From NCBI RefSeq assembly GCF_000517625.1, contig NZ_CP007055.1:930001-994000 (forward strand): a stretch of 64,000 nt of DNA. Direction: 5' to 3'. A program made the position numbers and the translations under genes. This document shows positions 1 to 7,469 of the stretch, piece after piece; positions within the stretch are counted from its first letter, which is position 1; every line of letters begins with the position of its first letter. The notes beneath the pieces are model-generated. The model saw only the letters and a program-made list of their open reading frames with translations. It was not told where the DNA came from and did no database searches. The stretch comes from Halostagnicola larsenii XH-48. Lineage in GTDB: Archaea; Halobacteriota; Halobacteria; Halobacteriales; Natrialbaceae.

Positions 1-10
1 GAGGAAAACT

Positions 11-1018
11 ATGAGCAACGATCTCGAGCCACTCTCGCCCCAGGAGGCCGTCGACCTCTACGTAGCCCACCGCGAACTTGAGGTGAGCGCAAAGACGCTC
101 CAGAACCACGAGTATCGACTCAACGCGTTTGTGGAATGGTGCAACGAGGTCGGGATCGACAACCTCAACGACCTCTCCGGGCGCGATCTCCACCGATACC
201 GCGTCTGGCGACAGAAGGACGTCAACGTCGTCACCCTTCGCGGCCAGCTCGCAACACTACGCGTGTTCCTCGAGTTTTGCGCGTCGATCGACGCCGTCGA
301 ACCGGGAATGCGCGAACGTGTGAAGCTTCCCGATGTCGATCGCGCCGACGAAGCTCGAGACGTGATGCTCGACGAAGATCGTTCCCGGATGCTACTGAGC
401 TACCTCGAGCGGTACAGCCGCGCGAGCCGGAGTCACGTTATCGTCGCGATTCTCTGGCACACGGGAATCCGTCTCGGCGGTCTTCGAGCGATCGATCTCG
501 ATGACTACGAACCGGACGAACAGTGCGTTTGGCTACGCCATCGTCCTGAATCCGAGACGCCGCTGAAGAATCAAGGGCCTGCTGAGCGCCCCCTCGCGTT
601 GGACGACTACTATACCGACGTGATCGACGAGTACATTCGATTTCACCGGCACGATGTCGTCGACGAGTACGGACGCGAACCACTCGTAACGAGTGACCGA
701 GGACGGCTTAGTTCCGGTCAAATCCGATCGGAAGTGTATCGGCTGACACAGCCTTGTCTGTACAAGGACTGTCCGCACGATCGCGACCCGGACGACTGTG
801 AGGCTCGAGTCTACGGTCACTATTCAGAGTGTCCGAGTAGCCTCTCACCGCACACGATTCGGCGAGGTTCGATTACCTACCAGCTTCGCGAGGACATCCC
901 CGAGGAGATCGTCAGTGATCGCTGTGACGTTTCCTCAGATATCCTCGAGCGACACTACGATCGACGAACAGACCGCGAAAAGATGGAACAGCGACGCGAC
1001 TTCATCACCGATCTTTAA
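11..1018 (+). CDS. Tyrosine recombinase / phage-type integrase
   Basis: Site-specific DNA recombinase of the tyrosine family, 335 residues. An N-terminal core-binding domain (about residues 10-100) precedes the catalytic domain. The expected catalytic residues can be placed: R154 in HTGIRLGG, K186, H281 and R284 in SPHTIRRG, H315 and Y316 in ERHYDRR. Four cysteines (249, 254, 263, 274) lie just before the HxxR box and could form a zinc-knuckle insertion. A GAGGAAA ribosome-binding site at 1-7 supports the start. The gene points towards the 3' end of a tRNA-Ala gene 115 bp away, the usual place for an archaeal integrative element or provirus. A chromosomal XerA-like role cannot be excluded. 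Confidence 0.9.
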   Translation: MSNDLEPLSPQEAVDLYVAHRELEVSAKTLQNHEYRLNAFVEWCNEVGIDNLNDLSGRDLHRYRVWRQKDVNVVTLRGQLATLRVFLEFCASIDAVEPGMRERVKLPDVDRADEARDVMLDEDRSRMLLSYLERYSRASRSHVIVAILWHTGIRLGGLRAIDLDDYEPDEQCVWLRHRPESETPLKNQGPAERPLALDDYYTDVIDEYIRFHRHDVVDEYGREPLVTSDRGRLSSGQIRSEVYRLTQPCLYKDCPHDRDPDDCEARVYGHYSECPSSLSPHTIRRGSITYQLREDIPEEIVSDRCDVSSDILERHYDRRTDREKMEQRRDFITDL

Positions 1019-1132
1019 AAGGAAAATGACCCACACGAAGCGCGGAGTTAGCACTCCTACGAAGAGATGCATCGAAAAAGTCCGAGGGAACGGAATTCAG
1101 GCGGTAGAGGGCCTGAAACACTTAATTACGTA

Positions 1133-1204
1133 TGGACTCGCCGGGATTTGAACCCGGGGCCTCTCCCATGCCAAGGGAGTGATCTACCACTGATCTACGA
1201 GCCC
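1133..1204 (-). tRNA. tRNA-Ala (anticodon GGC)
   Basis: On the minus strand a full cloverleaf folds. The acceptor GGGCTCG pairs with CGAGTCC (one G-T pair). The anticodon stem CTCCC/GGGAG encloses the loop TTGGCAT, giving anticodon GGC. The T arm carries GGTTCAAATCC. The discriminator is A at 1133 and CCA is not encoded. A TTTATC box (minus strand, about 1236-1241) sits roughly 26 bp before the expected transcription start. Its 3' end faces the integrase gene. Confidence 0.95.
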
Positions 1205-1494
1205 TCGTCGTACATACGGATTTCCTGTGGGCATAGATAAACCCCTCGAATTAGACGGAACCGCGCTACGGTCCCACACTCTCCTTCTCGAGACCACCTC
1301 TCTACCGAGACCCATCATTGCAGAGGCGGAGGTAGAAACCCTTTAGTCGCTCACCGAATAGATACCAGTGGGAACCGCACGGCCGCAAATCTGACCCCGT
1401 CGCCCGCTCTCTTTGGGCGACTCGAGATTGCGGAAGTGCAACCCGGCGAGAGCCGGACATATGCGGCGGTCAGTGCGTTTCCTATCCTCAACAA
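1205..1494. other. Intergenic region between tRNA-Ala and rps15
   Basis: About 290 bp with no convincing gene. It holds the tRNA-Ala promoter at its left end and must contain the promoter of the ribosomal-protein operon at its right. A CTTTAG-like box near 1341-1347 is a candidate for the latter but would imply a leader of about 120 nt. Small reading frames here are antisense or out of frame with rps15. Confidence 0.5.
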
Positions 1495-1962
1495 ATGGCA
1501 CGAATGCATACACGCCGTCGAGGCTCGTCCGGATCGGACAAGCCCGCGGCAGACGAACCACCGGAGTGGAGCGACGTCGACTCGGACCAGATCGAAGAGC
1601 GAGTCGTCGAACTGGCAGAACAGGGCTACGACCCGAGCCAGATCGGCATCAAGCTGCGTGACGAGGGCGTCACCGGCACGCCGATTCCGGACGTCAAACT
1701 GGCGACCGGCAAGAAACTCACCGAGATCCTCGAGGAAAACGACGCGAAGTCCGAACTTCCCGAGGACCTCCGAAGCCTGATGCAACGCGCGATCCGCCTG
1801 CGCGAGCACGTACAGGAGAACCCACAGGACTACCAGAACAAGCGCGCCCTGCAGAACACCGAATCGAAGGTGCGCCGACTGGTCGATTACTACCGTGGGA
1901 AGGAAGTCGAGCCCGAGTTCACATACTCCTACGACGTCGCGAAGTCGCTACTCGAGGAGTAA
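1495..1962 (+). CDS. rps15: 30S ribosomal protein uS15
   Basis: Small-subunit ribosomal protein S15 in its archaeal/eukaryotic form, 155 residues. It opens with the characteristic MARMHTRRRG sequence, which fixes the start. The S13/S15 N-terminal extension is followed by the S15 helical core (about residues 75-155), including the LMQRAIRLREH and KRALQNTESKVRRL segments that contact 16S rRNA. It is the first gene of a compact operon with a RecJ-like protein, Pcc1 and eS1, an order typical of haloarchaea. The next start follows after 6 nt. Confidence 0.97.
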   Translation: MARMHTRRRGSSGSDKPAADEPPEWSDVDSDQIEERVVELAEQGYDPSQIGIKLRDEGVTGTPIPDVKLATGKKLTEILEENDAKSELPEDLRSLMQRAIRLREHVQENPQDYQNKRALQNTESKVRRLVDYYRGKEVEPEFTYSYDVAKSLLEE

Positions 1963-1968
1963 TCTGCG

Positions 1969-3210
1969 ATGTCCACCGAGGGTCGTTCGACCGACGCCGC
2001 AACCGCCACCGCCGACCTCGAGAGCGCGAGCTTCGTCCGGCTGGTCACGCGACCGGCCGGCGATGCGTTCGCCGCCTGCGGGGTCGTCGTGGACGCGCTC
2101 GCCGAGCGGGGGATTCCCTATCAGGTGAGTGCCGTCCGGACGGTCGGCGAGCGGACGACCCTCGCCGAGGAGAGTCAGGACCGCGGCCCGGCCGATCGAA
2201 CGCTCGTCATCGGCGCTGTCGACGGCGACGCGACGCGGCTCGATTCCGCGGACCGGCCGGCCACACTCGAGGCCTGCGATCTCGTGCGAGAGCTGGGTTC
2301 GACGCCGAGTCCGATTCTCGCGCTCGCGGGCATTGCCGCTGCCGGCGTCGATCCCGGTGCCGGCGAGACCGAGTGGCTCCTCACGGAAGCCCTCGAGCAA
2401 AAGCTACTCGAGCAGCGACCGGGCGTGGCGGTGCCAACGGCGGATCCGATCGACGGGCTCGCCCATTCGACCCGCGTTCGGGTCCCGTGGTCCGGCGACC
2501 TCGAGGCGACTCGAGACGCGGTTTCGGATCTCGTCCCCGCCGAGGGGATCGACGCCGAAACGGCGGCGCTTGAGACGGAGATCCACCGAAAAATCGGCTC
2601 GCTCGTCGCGATCGATGCCGTCAGCGCGCCGAATGCCGTCGATAGCGCATCCCACGCGGTCACGCGAGTGTTGCGTCCGTATGCACGAACCGACTGCTCG
2701 GCCGACTCACCCGAAACGCCTCGACAGACTCGCACCGACCCCGCCTTCGAAACGATCGGCGGCTACGCCGACGTTCTCGAGGCGACCGCACGCGTCGAGC
2801 CGGGGACCGGTATCGCGCTGGCGATCGGCCACGACGCGCGGGAACCGGCGCTCGATGCGTGGCGGGATCACGGTCGCGCCGCCCACGACGCGCTGGAATC
2901 CGGATCGACGGGCCGCTACGACGGAGCGTTCGTCGTCGACGTCGACGATGGCCCCGTCGAAACCGTCGCCCGACTCGCAGTAGCCTACCGGTCGCCGGAA
3001 CCGGTCGTCCTCGCCATCGCTGACGGCGAGGCCGGGATTGCGACGCGCGACGACCGAGCTCTCGGGTCGACGCTCGAGGCGATCGCCCGGGACTTAGACG
3101 ACGAGGAAATCGGGTGTGGCTACGACGTGGGCCGCCGGCGCGGTTACCTGACCTACGACTCGGACGTGGACGACTCGACGATCATCACGGCAGTACGAGG
3201 GCAGCTATGA
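1969..3210 (+). CDS. DHH/RecJ-like protein, probably catalytically inactive
   Basis: The 413-residue protein occupies the slot between rps15 and pcc1 where haloarchaeal genomes carry a gene annotated as exonuclease RecJ. The predicted fold fits a DHH phosphoesterase with a C-terminal DHHA1-like domain (about residues 290-413, including GRRRGYLTYDSD). The metal-binding signatures are missing: the HxDxDG position reads TRPAGDA (about residues 27-33), and the DHH position after LVIGA reads VDGDA. It may therefore act as a structural or regulatory partner, as proposed for inactive archaeal RecJ/Cdc45 relatives, rather than a nuclease. The family call rests on context and overall pattern; inactivity is inferred. 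Confidence 0.7.
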   Translation: MSTEGRSTDAATATADLESASFVRLVTRPAGDAFAACGVVVDALAERGIPYQVSAVRTVGERTTLAEESQDRGPADRTLVIGAVDGDATRLDSADRPATLEACDLVRELGSTPSPILALAGIAAAGVDPGAGETEWLLTEALEQKLLEQRPGVAVPTADPIDGLAHSTRVRVPWSGDLEATRDAVSDLVPAEGIDAETAALETEIHRKIGSLVAIDAVSAPNAVDSASHAVTRVLRPYARTDCSADSPETPRQTRTDPAFETIGGYADVLEATARVEPGTGIALAIGHDAREPALDAWRDHGRAAHDALESGSTGRYDGAFVVDVDDGPVETVARLAVAYRSPEPVVLAIADGEAGIATRDDRALGSTLEAIARDLDDEEIGCGYDVGRRRGYLTYDSDVDDSTIITAVRGQL

Positions 3211-3229
3211 CGATAGCAGGAGGTAGATT

Positions 3230-3538
3230 ATGACGCGGAAAGCGACGATTCGGACGACACACGACGATCCGGAGCTCCTCGCCCGGGCGCTCGAGCCCGA
3301 TAACACCGAGGAGATGGAGACGACCGTCGGGGACGCTCGAGAGCTCGTCACGCGGATCGAACGCGAGACGACTGGTGGGTTACAATCGACGGTCGACGAT
3401 TACGTCGTCAACCTCGACGTCGCCTGCAGTATCGACCGACAGACACCCAACCCGTCGGATGCAGACTCGAGCGCGGGCGGACGCGGCGTCCCGACCGCGG
3501 CGAGATCCGACACGAATCACGAACCTAACACACAATGA
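3230..3538 (+). CDS. pcc1: KEOPS complex subunit Pcc1
   Basis: Small dimeric subunit of the KEOPS complex, which makes the t6A modification at A37 of tRNAs decoding ANN codons. The protein is 102 residues. The Pcc1 core spans about residues 1-70, with the ARALEPDN segment, a central strand region and the SVDDYVVNL-type second helix. A serine/asparagine-rich tail of about 30 residues follows. The gene starts 19 nt after the RecJ-like gene, and its stop overlaps the eS1 start by 4 nt (ATGA), so translation is probably coupled. Confidence 0.92.
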   Translation: MTRKATIRTTHDDPELLARALEPDNTEEMETTVGDARELVTRIERETTGGLQSTVDDYVVNLDVACSIDRQTPNPSDADSSAGGRGVPTAARSDTNHEPNTQ

Positions 3539-4176
3539 GTGAACGATCAGTTTCACGCGCAAAACAGGAAAAGCGGTGGTACACCGTCCACGCCCCGGCG
3601 CAGTTCGACCGGGAAGTGCTCGGTGAGACACCTGCAGATGAACCGGACAAGGTCTACGGACGGACCATCGAAACGACGCTTGGCGACCTGACCAACAGCG
3701 CCAGCGAAAACAACACGAAGCTCACGTTCAAGATCACCGACGTCGGGAGCGACAGTGCGTACACGGACTTCGTCGAGCACTCGCTGACGCGGGATTACCT
3801 GCGCTCGCTGGTTCGACGCGGTGCCTCGAAAATCGAGGCCTATGTCACCGTCCTGACGACGGACGACTATCGCGTTCAGATCCAGCCGGTCGCGTTCACG
3901 ACGAAGAAAGCCGACGCGAGCCAGGAGAAGGCCATCCGCGAGAAGATGGTCGAGATGGTCGAGGAAGCGGCTCAGGAGCGAACCTTCGAGGACCTCATCG
4001 ACGGCGTCGTCGAAGGTCGTCTCTCCTCTGCGATCTACGGCGAAGCGAAGCCGATCTACCCGCTTCGCCGAGTCGAGATCCAGAAGACGACCCTCGAGGC
4101 GCATCCGGAAGAAGTCGCAGAAGAGCAGGCGACGGCCGTCGACGTCGACGAAGAAGACGTCGCAACGGACGACTAG
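3535..4176 (+). CDS. rps3ae: 30S ribosomal protein eS1 (S3Ae)
   Basis: Archaeal/eukaryotic small-subunit protein S3Ae, 213 residues, the usual length. Recognisable parts are the KRWYTVHAP N-terminus, GRTIETTLGDLT, and YLRSLVRRGASKIEAYV in the middle. The acidic C-terminal tail is typical of halophiles. It is the last gene of the rps15 operon. A run of six T at 4236-4241 downstream may end transcription. Confidence 0.97.
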   Translation: MSERSVSRAKQEKRWYTVHAPAQFDREVLGETPADEPDKVYGRTIETTLGDLTNSASENNTKLTFKITDVGSDSAYTDFVEHSLTRDYLRSLVRRGASKIEAYVTVLTTDDYRVQIQPVAFTTKKADASQEKAIREKMVEMVEEAAQERTFEDLIDGVVEGRLSSAIYGEAKPIYPLRRVEIQKTTLEAHPEEVAEEQATAVDVDEEDVATDD

Positions 4177-4235
4177 ATCTCGAACCGACGGTGTTCGACT
4201 CGAGTTTCGAACAGCCAGTTTCTGTAATCAGTTCG

Positions 4236-4241
4236 TTTTTT
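4236..4241 (+). terminator. Oligo-T, possible terminator of the rps15 operon
   Basis: Six consecutive T about 60 bp after the eS1 stop and before the convergent halocyanin-like gene. Archaeal RNA polymerase terminates at T-runs, so this is a reasonable site, but the run is short and no other evidence supports it. Confidence 0.3.
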
Positions 4242-4275
4242 CGACCGCAGAGCAAACCTCGACCCCAGGTCAACC

Positions 4276-4719
4276 TCACTCAGTGACTTCGATAACGCCG
4301 ACCATTCCGCCCTCTTCGTGGGGGAGACAGGCGTAGCTGTAGGTTCCCGCCACCTCGAACGTGTGTTCGAACGTTTCTCGAGTGTTGAGCACGCCGTTGT
4401 TCTCGTTCCAGAACTCCTCGTGTGCCGTCTCGAAGTCGTCGTAGCCGCCCGTGGCGAAGTACTCCGCTCCCTCATCCTCGAAGAGGGACGACTCGTAGGC
4501 CGTGACCGTGTGAATCGCTTCGCTCGTGTTCTTCCAGGTGACGGTTTCGCCGACGGAGATCTCGTACGTTTCGGGCACGAACTCGGTTCGAGTCATTCCG
4601 ATGTCGCAGGTATCGCCACTGCAGGGCTCGCTGCTGAGCATTCCAGAGACCGTTGAACAACCCGCTACCCCTACTGTGGATACCGTTCCCAGGGAAGCGA
4701 GATAGGCACGGCGGTTCAT
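4276..4719 (-). CDS. Halocyanin-like blue copper lipoprotein
   Basis: Small membrane-anchored cupredoxin for electron transfer on the outer face of the membrane. From the start at 4719 it has 147 residues. A twin-arginine signal (MNRRAYLASLG) and lipobox GVAGC put the anchoring cysteine at 21. Copper ligands can be assigned as H70 (IHTV), C131, H134 (YACLPHEE) and M139. The longer reading frame to 4809 is rejected because an ATATAAG box at 4741-4748 (minus strand) lies about 26 bp from 4719, giving a leaderless transcript. It is convergent with the ribosomal operon and divergent from the phosphatidyltransferase gene. Confidence 0.92.
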   Translation of the reverse strand: MNRRAYLASLGTVSTVGVAGCSTVSGMLSSEPCSGDTCDIGMTRTEFVPETYEISVGETVTWKNTSEAIHTVTAYESSLFEDEGAEYFATGGYDDFETAHEEFWNENNGVLNTRETFEHTFEVAGTYSYACLPHEEGGMVGVIEVTE

Positions 4720-4839
4720 AGACTGGGGTTGGGAGAGACCGAATATAAGCCCCCGGTTCGATTCCCACTCGAGGTCGCGCCGGCACGCCCGTCGGCGAAA
4801 CGAAAACACGTAAGGTAACTGCCCATCGAATGCCGGAGT

Positions 4840-5595
4840 ATGCTTCCCCGGTTCGTCGGTCGGCTCGGTGCCGCCGACGCAGTGACGATCGCGAACGGAG
4901 CGCTGGGCTTTCTCGCGGTCGTCATCGCGTTCGTCGATATCGACCTCGCCGCTCGACTCATCCTCTTTGCTGCGATCGCTGACGGACTCGACGGTATCCT
5001 CGCTCGTCGGTACGGCGGAACCGACGCGGGACCGTACCTTGATTCGTTGGCCGACGTCGCCTCCTTCGGCGTCGCCCCCGCGGTCCTCGCGTTCGTCGTC
5101 GTTACAGACGGCTTCGATATCGGTTTCGAAACGGTCTCGCTCGAGTTACTGGTAGTGACCGGCGTCTGTGCGTTGTTCGTCGCGATGGCCATCGCGAGAC
5201 TCGGGATGTACACCGCCTACGATACGGCGGCGAGCCACACCGAGGGGATTCAGACGACGCTCGCCGCGACGATCATCGGGTCGGCGATCCTGGCTCACAA
5301 ACCGGCCGCAGAGCCGTGGCTCGTACTGACGATCACCGGCGTGTTCTGTTATCTCATGGTCTCGCGGATCCAGTACCCGGACCTGCTGGTTCGGGATACG
5401 CTCATCATGGGCGTCGTCCACGCGCTCGCGATCCTCGTTCCGGGGTTCGCCGGACGAACGTTTCCGTACGCGCTGCTCACGCTCGGAATCGCGTATATGA
5501 CGCTCAGTCCGTGGTTTTACTGGCGCGAGGACACTCGCTCCGAGTCGTCCGACGCCGAGGATCCCGAGAGCGCGGAGATGCACGGAAACGTCTAA
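4840..5595 (+). CDS. CDP-alcohol phosphatidyltransferase, archaetidylserine synthase type
   Basis: Integral membrane enzyme of 251 residues that transfers a CDP-activated lipid to an alcohol, forming a polar head group. The family signature DGx2ARx8Gx3Dx3D is present as DGLDGILARRYGG followed by YLDSLADVASF (about residues 48-74), with all four aspartates intact. About six to seven membrane segments follow. Haloarchaeal members of this type are archaetidylserine synthases (PssA) used with the archaeosortase protein-anchoring pathway; that substrate is inferred from family resemblance, since no archaeosortase gene is visible here. Confidence 0.85.
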   Translation: MLPRFVGRLGAADAVTIANGALGFLAVVIAFVDIDLAARLILFAAIADGLDGILARRYGGTDAGPYLDSLADVASFGVAPAVLAFVVVTDGFDIGFETVSLELLVVTGVCALFVAMAIARLGMYTAYDTAASHTEGIQTTLAATIIGSAILAHKPAAEPWLVLTITGVFCYLMVSRIQYPDLLVRDTLIMGVVHALAILVPGFAGRTFPYALLTLGIAYMTLSPWFYWREDTRSESSDAEDPESAEMHGNV

Positions 5596-5756
5596 CCGGA
5601 TCCTCGAGCGGACTCGAGACAAGAGACAGTTCCACACCACCTGCGAGCAGTTCAGCAGATCCTTCGCTGCATGGAAACGCTTAGGAGCGTCCTGACACGA
5701 TACCTTCGTATGAACGTAGTCAGGAGACAGACGGCGACCTCTCGCCGGGTGGTGGG

Positions 5757-7229
5757 ATGAGCGACGAGGACGCTCCCGACTCCGAGCCAACGCAGGAAAC
5801 TCTCGAGGAGCGAATCGACGCGATCCGCGGCGAGTTCACGTCGATCGAAGCCGACCTCGAGCCCATTCGCGCCGACCTGGATCCGATTCGAGACGAGATC
5901 GAACCGGTCCACGACACCGTCGAGGCCGCCGAAACCGAAGACGACCTCGACGAGGTCGAAGCGGAACTCGAGCCGGTCAGGTCGGATGTCGAAGCCGTTC
6001 GCGAGGAGTTCGATGCCGTCCGTGAGGAGTTCGACGAGATCGAACTGCCCGAACCCGAAACGGACGAGGACGACGAGGAAGAAAGCGACGGAGAAGAAGA
6101 CGACGACGCCCCCGATGGACCAATCGCGGAGCTCGAGACCGAACAGGAAGCACTCGAGGAGATACTCGACGATCTCGAAGCCGAAATCGACGACCTCGAA
6201 GACGAGGTCGACGACATCCAGTCCGACGTCGACGACCAGCGAGGGCCGTACGCAACGGATGTCATCGACGAGGTCGACGACGCCAACGGGGATATCGAGA
6301 GCACCCGCTGGACCGAAGAGGGAGAGCAAGAACTTCGAGCGGCGGTCGAGGCCGCACTCGAGGATAGCAACGCCGTGTTGGGGACGTCGACTTCGATTCC
6401 AGCGGACGAACCGCTGCTCGACGCGCTGGTCGAGGCACTCGAGACGCTCGAGGCCGAAATCGAGGCCGCGGACCTCGACCCCGACGACGACGCAGACCAG
6501 ATCGCCTCGCTGCTCGAGATCACCGACGAGCTACAGTCCGGCGTCGACGACGCGACGGCCTGGGACGATCTGCAGGTGCGCGAACAGCTTCGCCGCGAAG
6601 GCTACTACGACGTTCTCGATCACGTCAAGGACTTCCCGCCGGAGTGGCACGCGCTGAAGGTCCACGAAAAACGCGGCAACGTCGACATGGTCTTGCTCGC
6701 GCTCGAGTCGCTGGGCTCTGACTTCATGGAAGAACACTGTCTCGAGGCCTTAGAACGGATGGGTCCCGAGGAGGCGATCGAACCGATGCTCCAGCGGGCG
6801 AACCGCAGAGACACGACGGCGATGTCGATCCTCGGCAAGATCGGCAAAGACGACGAGGAAGTCGTCGAGACGCTGCTCGAGTACGTCGATTCGAACCCAC
6901 AGCTCCAGCGCCCGGCGATGCGGGCGCTCGGCGAAATCGGCAGCGAGGACGCGGTACAACCGATCGCGAACCAGTTGGTCGCCGAGGAAACAGTCGTTCG
7001 AAGCTCCGCCGCCCGTGCGCTCGGACTGATCGGCGACACCCGCGCGATCGAACCGCTCGCCGAACGACTCGAGGAGGACGACGAAGACACGGCCCGCGCG
7101 AGCGCCGCCTGGGCGCTCAACCAGATCGGCACCGAACGCGCCCTCGAGGCCGCTGCTGGTGCTTCCGACGACCGTGCGTACCTCGTGCAGGCCGAAGCCG
7201 AAAAGGCGGATCTCGAGCCTACCGCCTAA
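5757..7229 (+). CDS. Coiled-coil and HEAT-repeat protein
   Basis: The 490-residue soluble protein has two halves. Residues 1-180 form a very acidic coiled coil with repeated IRADLDPIRDEIEPV-like heptads, including a run of D and E near 100-115. Residues about 285-480 carry HEAT/PBS-lyase-type repeats such as MRALGEIGSEDAV, ARALGLIGDTRAI and AAWALNQIGTERAL. HEAT repeats scaffold protein-protein contacts; no catalytic domain is visible. The start ATG follows a GGTGGTGGG stretch that could serve as ribosome-binding site. The partner is unknown. Confidence 0.85.
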   Translation: MSDEDAPDSEPTQETLEERIDAIRGEFTSIEADLEPIRADLDPIRDEIEPVHDTVEAAETEDDLDEVEAELEPVRSDVEAVREEFDAVREEFDEIELPEPETDEDDEEESDGEEDDDAPDGPIAELETEQEALEEILDDLEAEIDDLEDEVDDIQSDVDDQRGPYATDVIDEVDDANGDIESTRWTEEGEQELRAAVEAALEDSNAVLGTSTSIPADEPLLDALVEALETLEAEIEAADLDPDDDADQIASLLEITDELQSGVDDATAWDDLQVREQLRREGYYDVLDHVKDFPPEWHALKVHEKRGNVDMVLLALESLGSDFMEEHCLEALERMGPEEAIEPMLQRANRRDTTAMSILGKIGKDDEEVVETLLEYVDSNPQLQRPAMRALGEIGSEDAVQPIANQLVAEETVVRSSAARALGLIGDTRAIEPLAERLEEDDEDTARASAAWALNQIGTERALEAAAGASDDRAYLVQAEAEKADLEPTA

Positions 7230-7469
7230 TCCGCCAACGACCTGATTTTGGGGGATACGGAGCTAGCTGTCGCCGATCACACCGATCCACTAGGGGTCGA
7301 CTCGTTTCGCCCTCGAGCAACGCAGCAGTCCCGACTTCCACGGAGAGCGGTATCACCCACCGCTGAGAGCAGTATCAACCAGTTCAGTGTACTTACACAG
7401 CGTTTTATCGACTAGCGAGGGCTGACTTCGGCGTCCGAGAGTTTACATACCGAACCGCGGCCAGACCGA
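7230..7469. other. Intergenic region before the PLD gene
   Basis: About 240 bp without a gene. The sequence GTTTACATACC at 7441-7451 resembles a haloarchaeal TATA box and would start a nearly leaderless transcript at about 7470. A short direct repeat (GAGAGCGGTATCA and GAGAGCAGTATCA, near 7344 and 7366) is also present. Confidence 0.4.
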
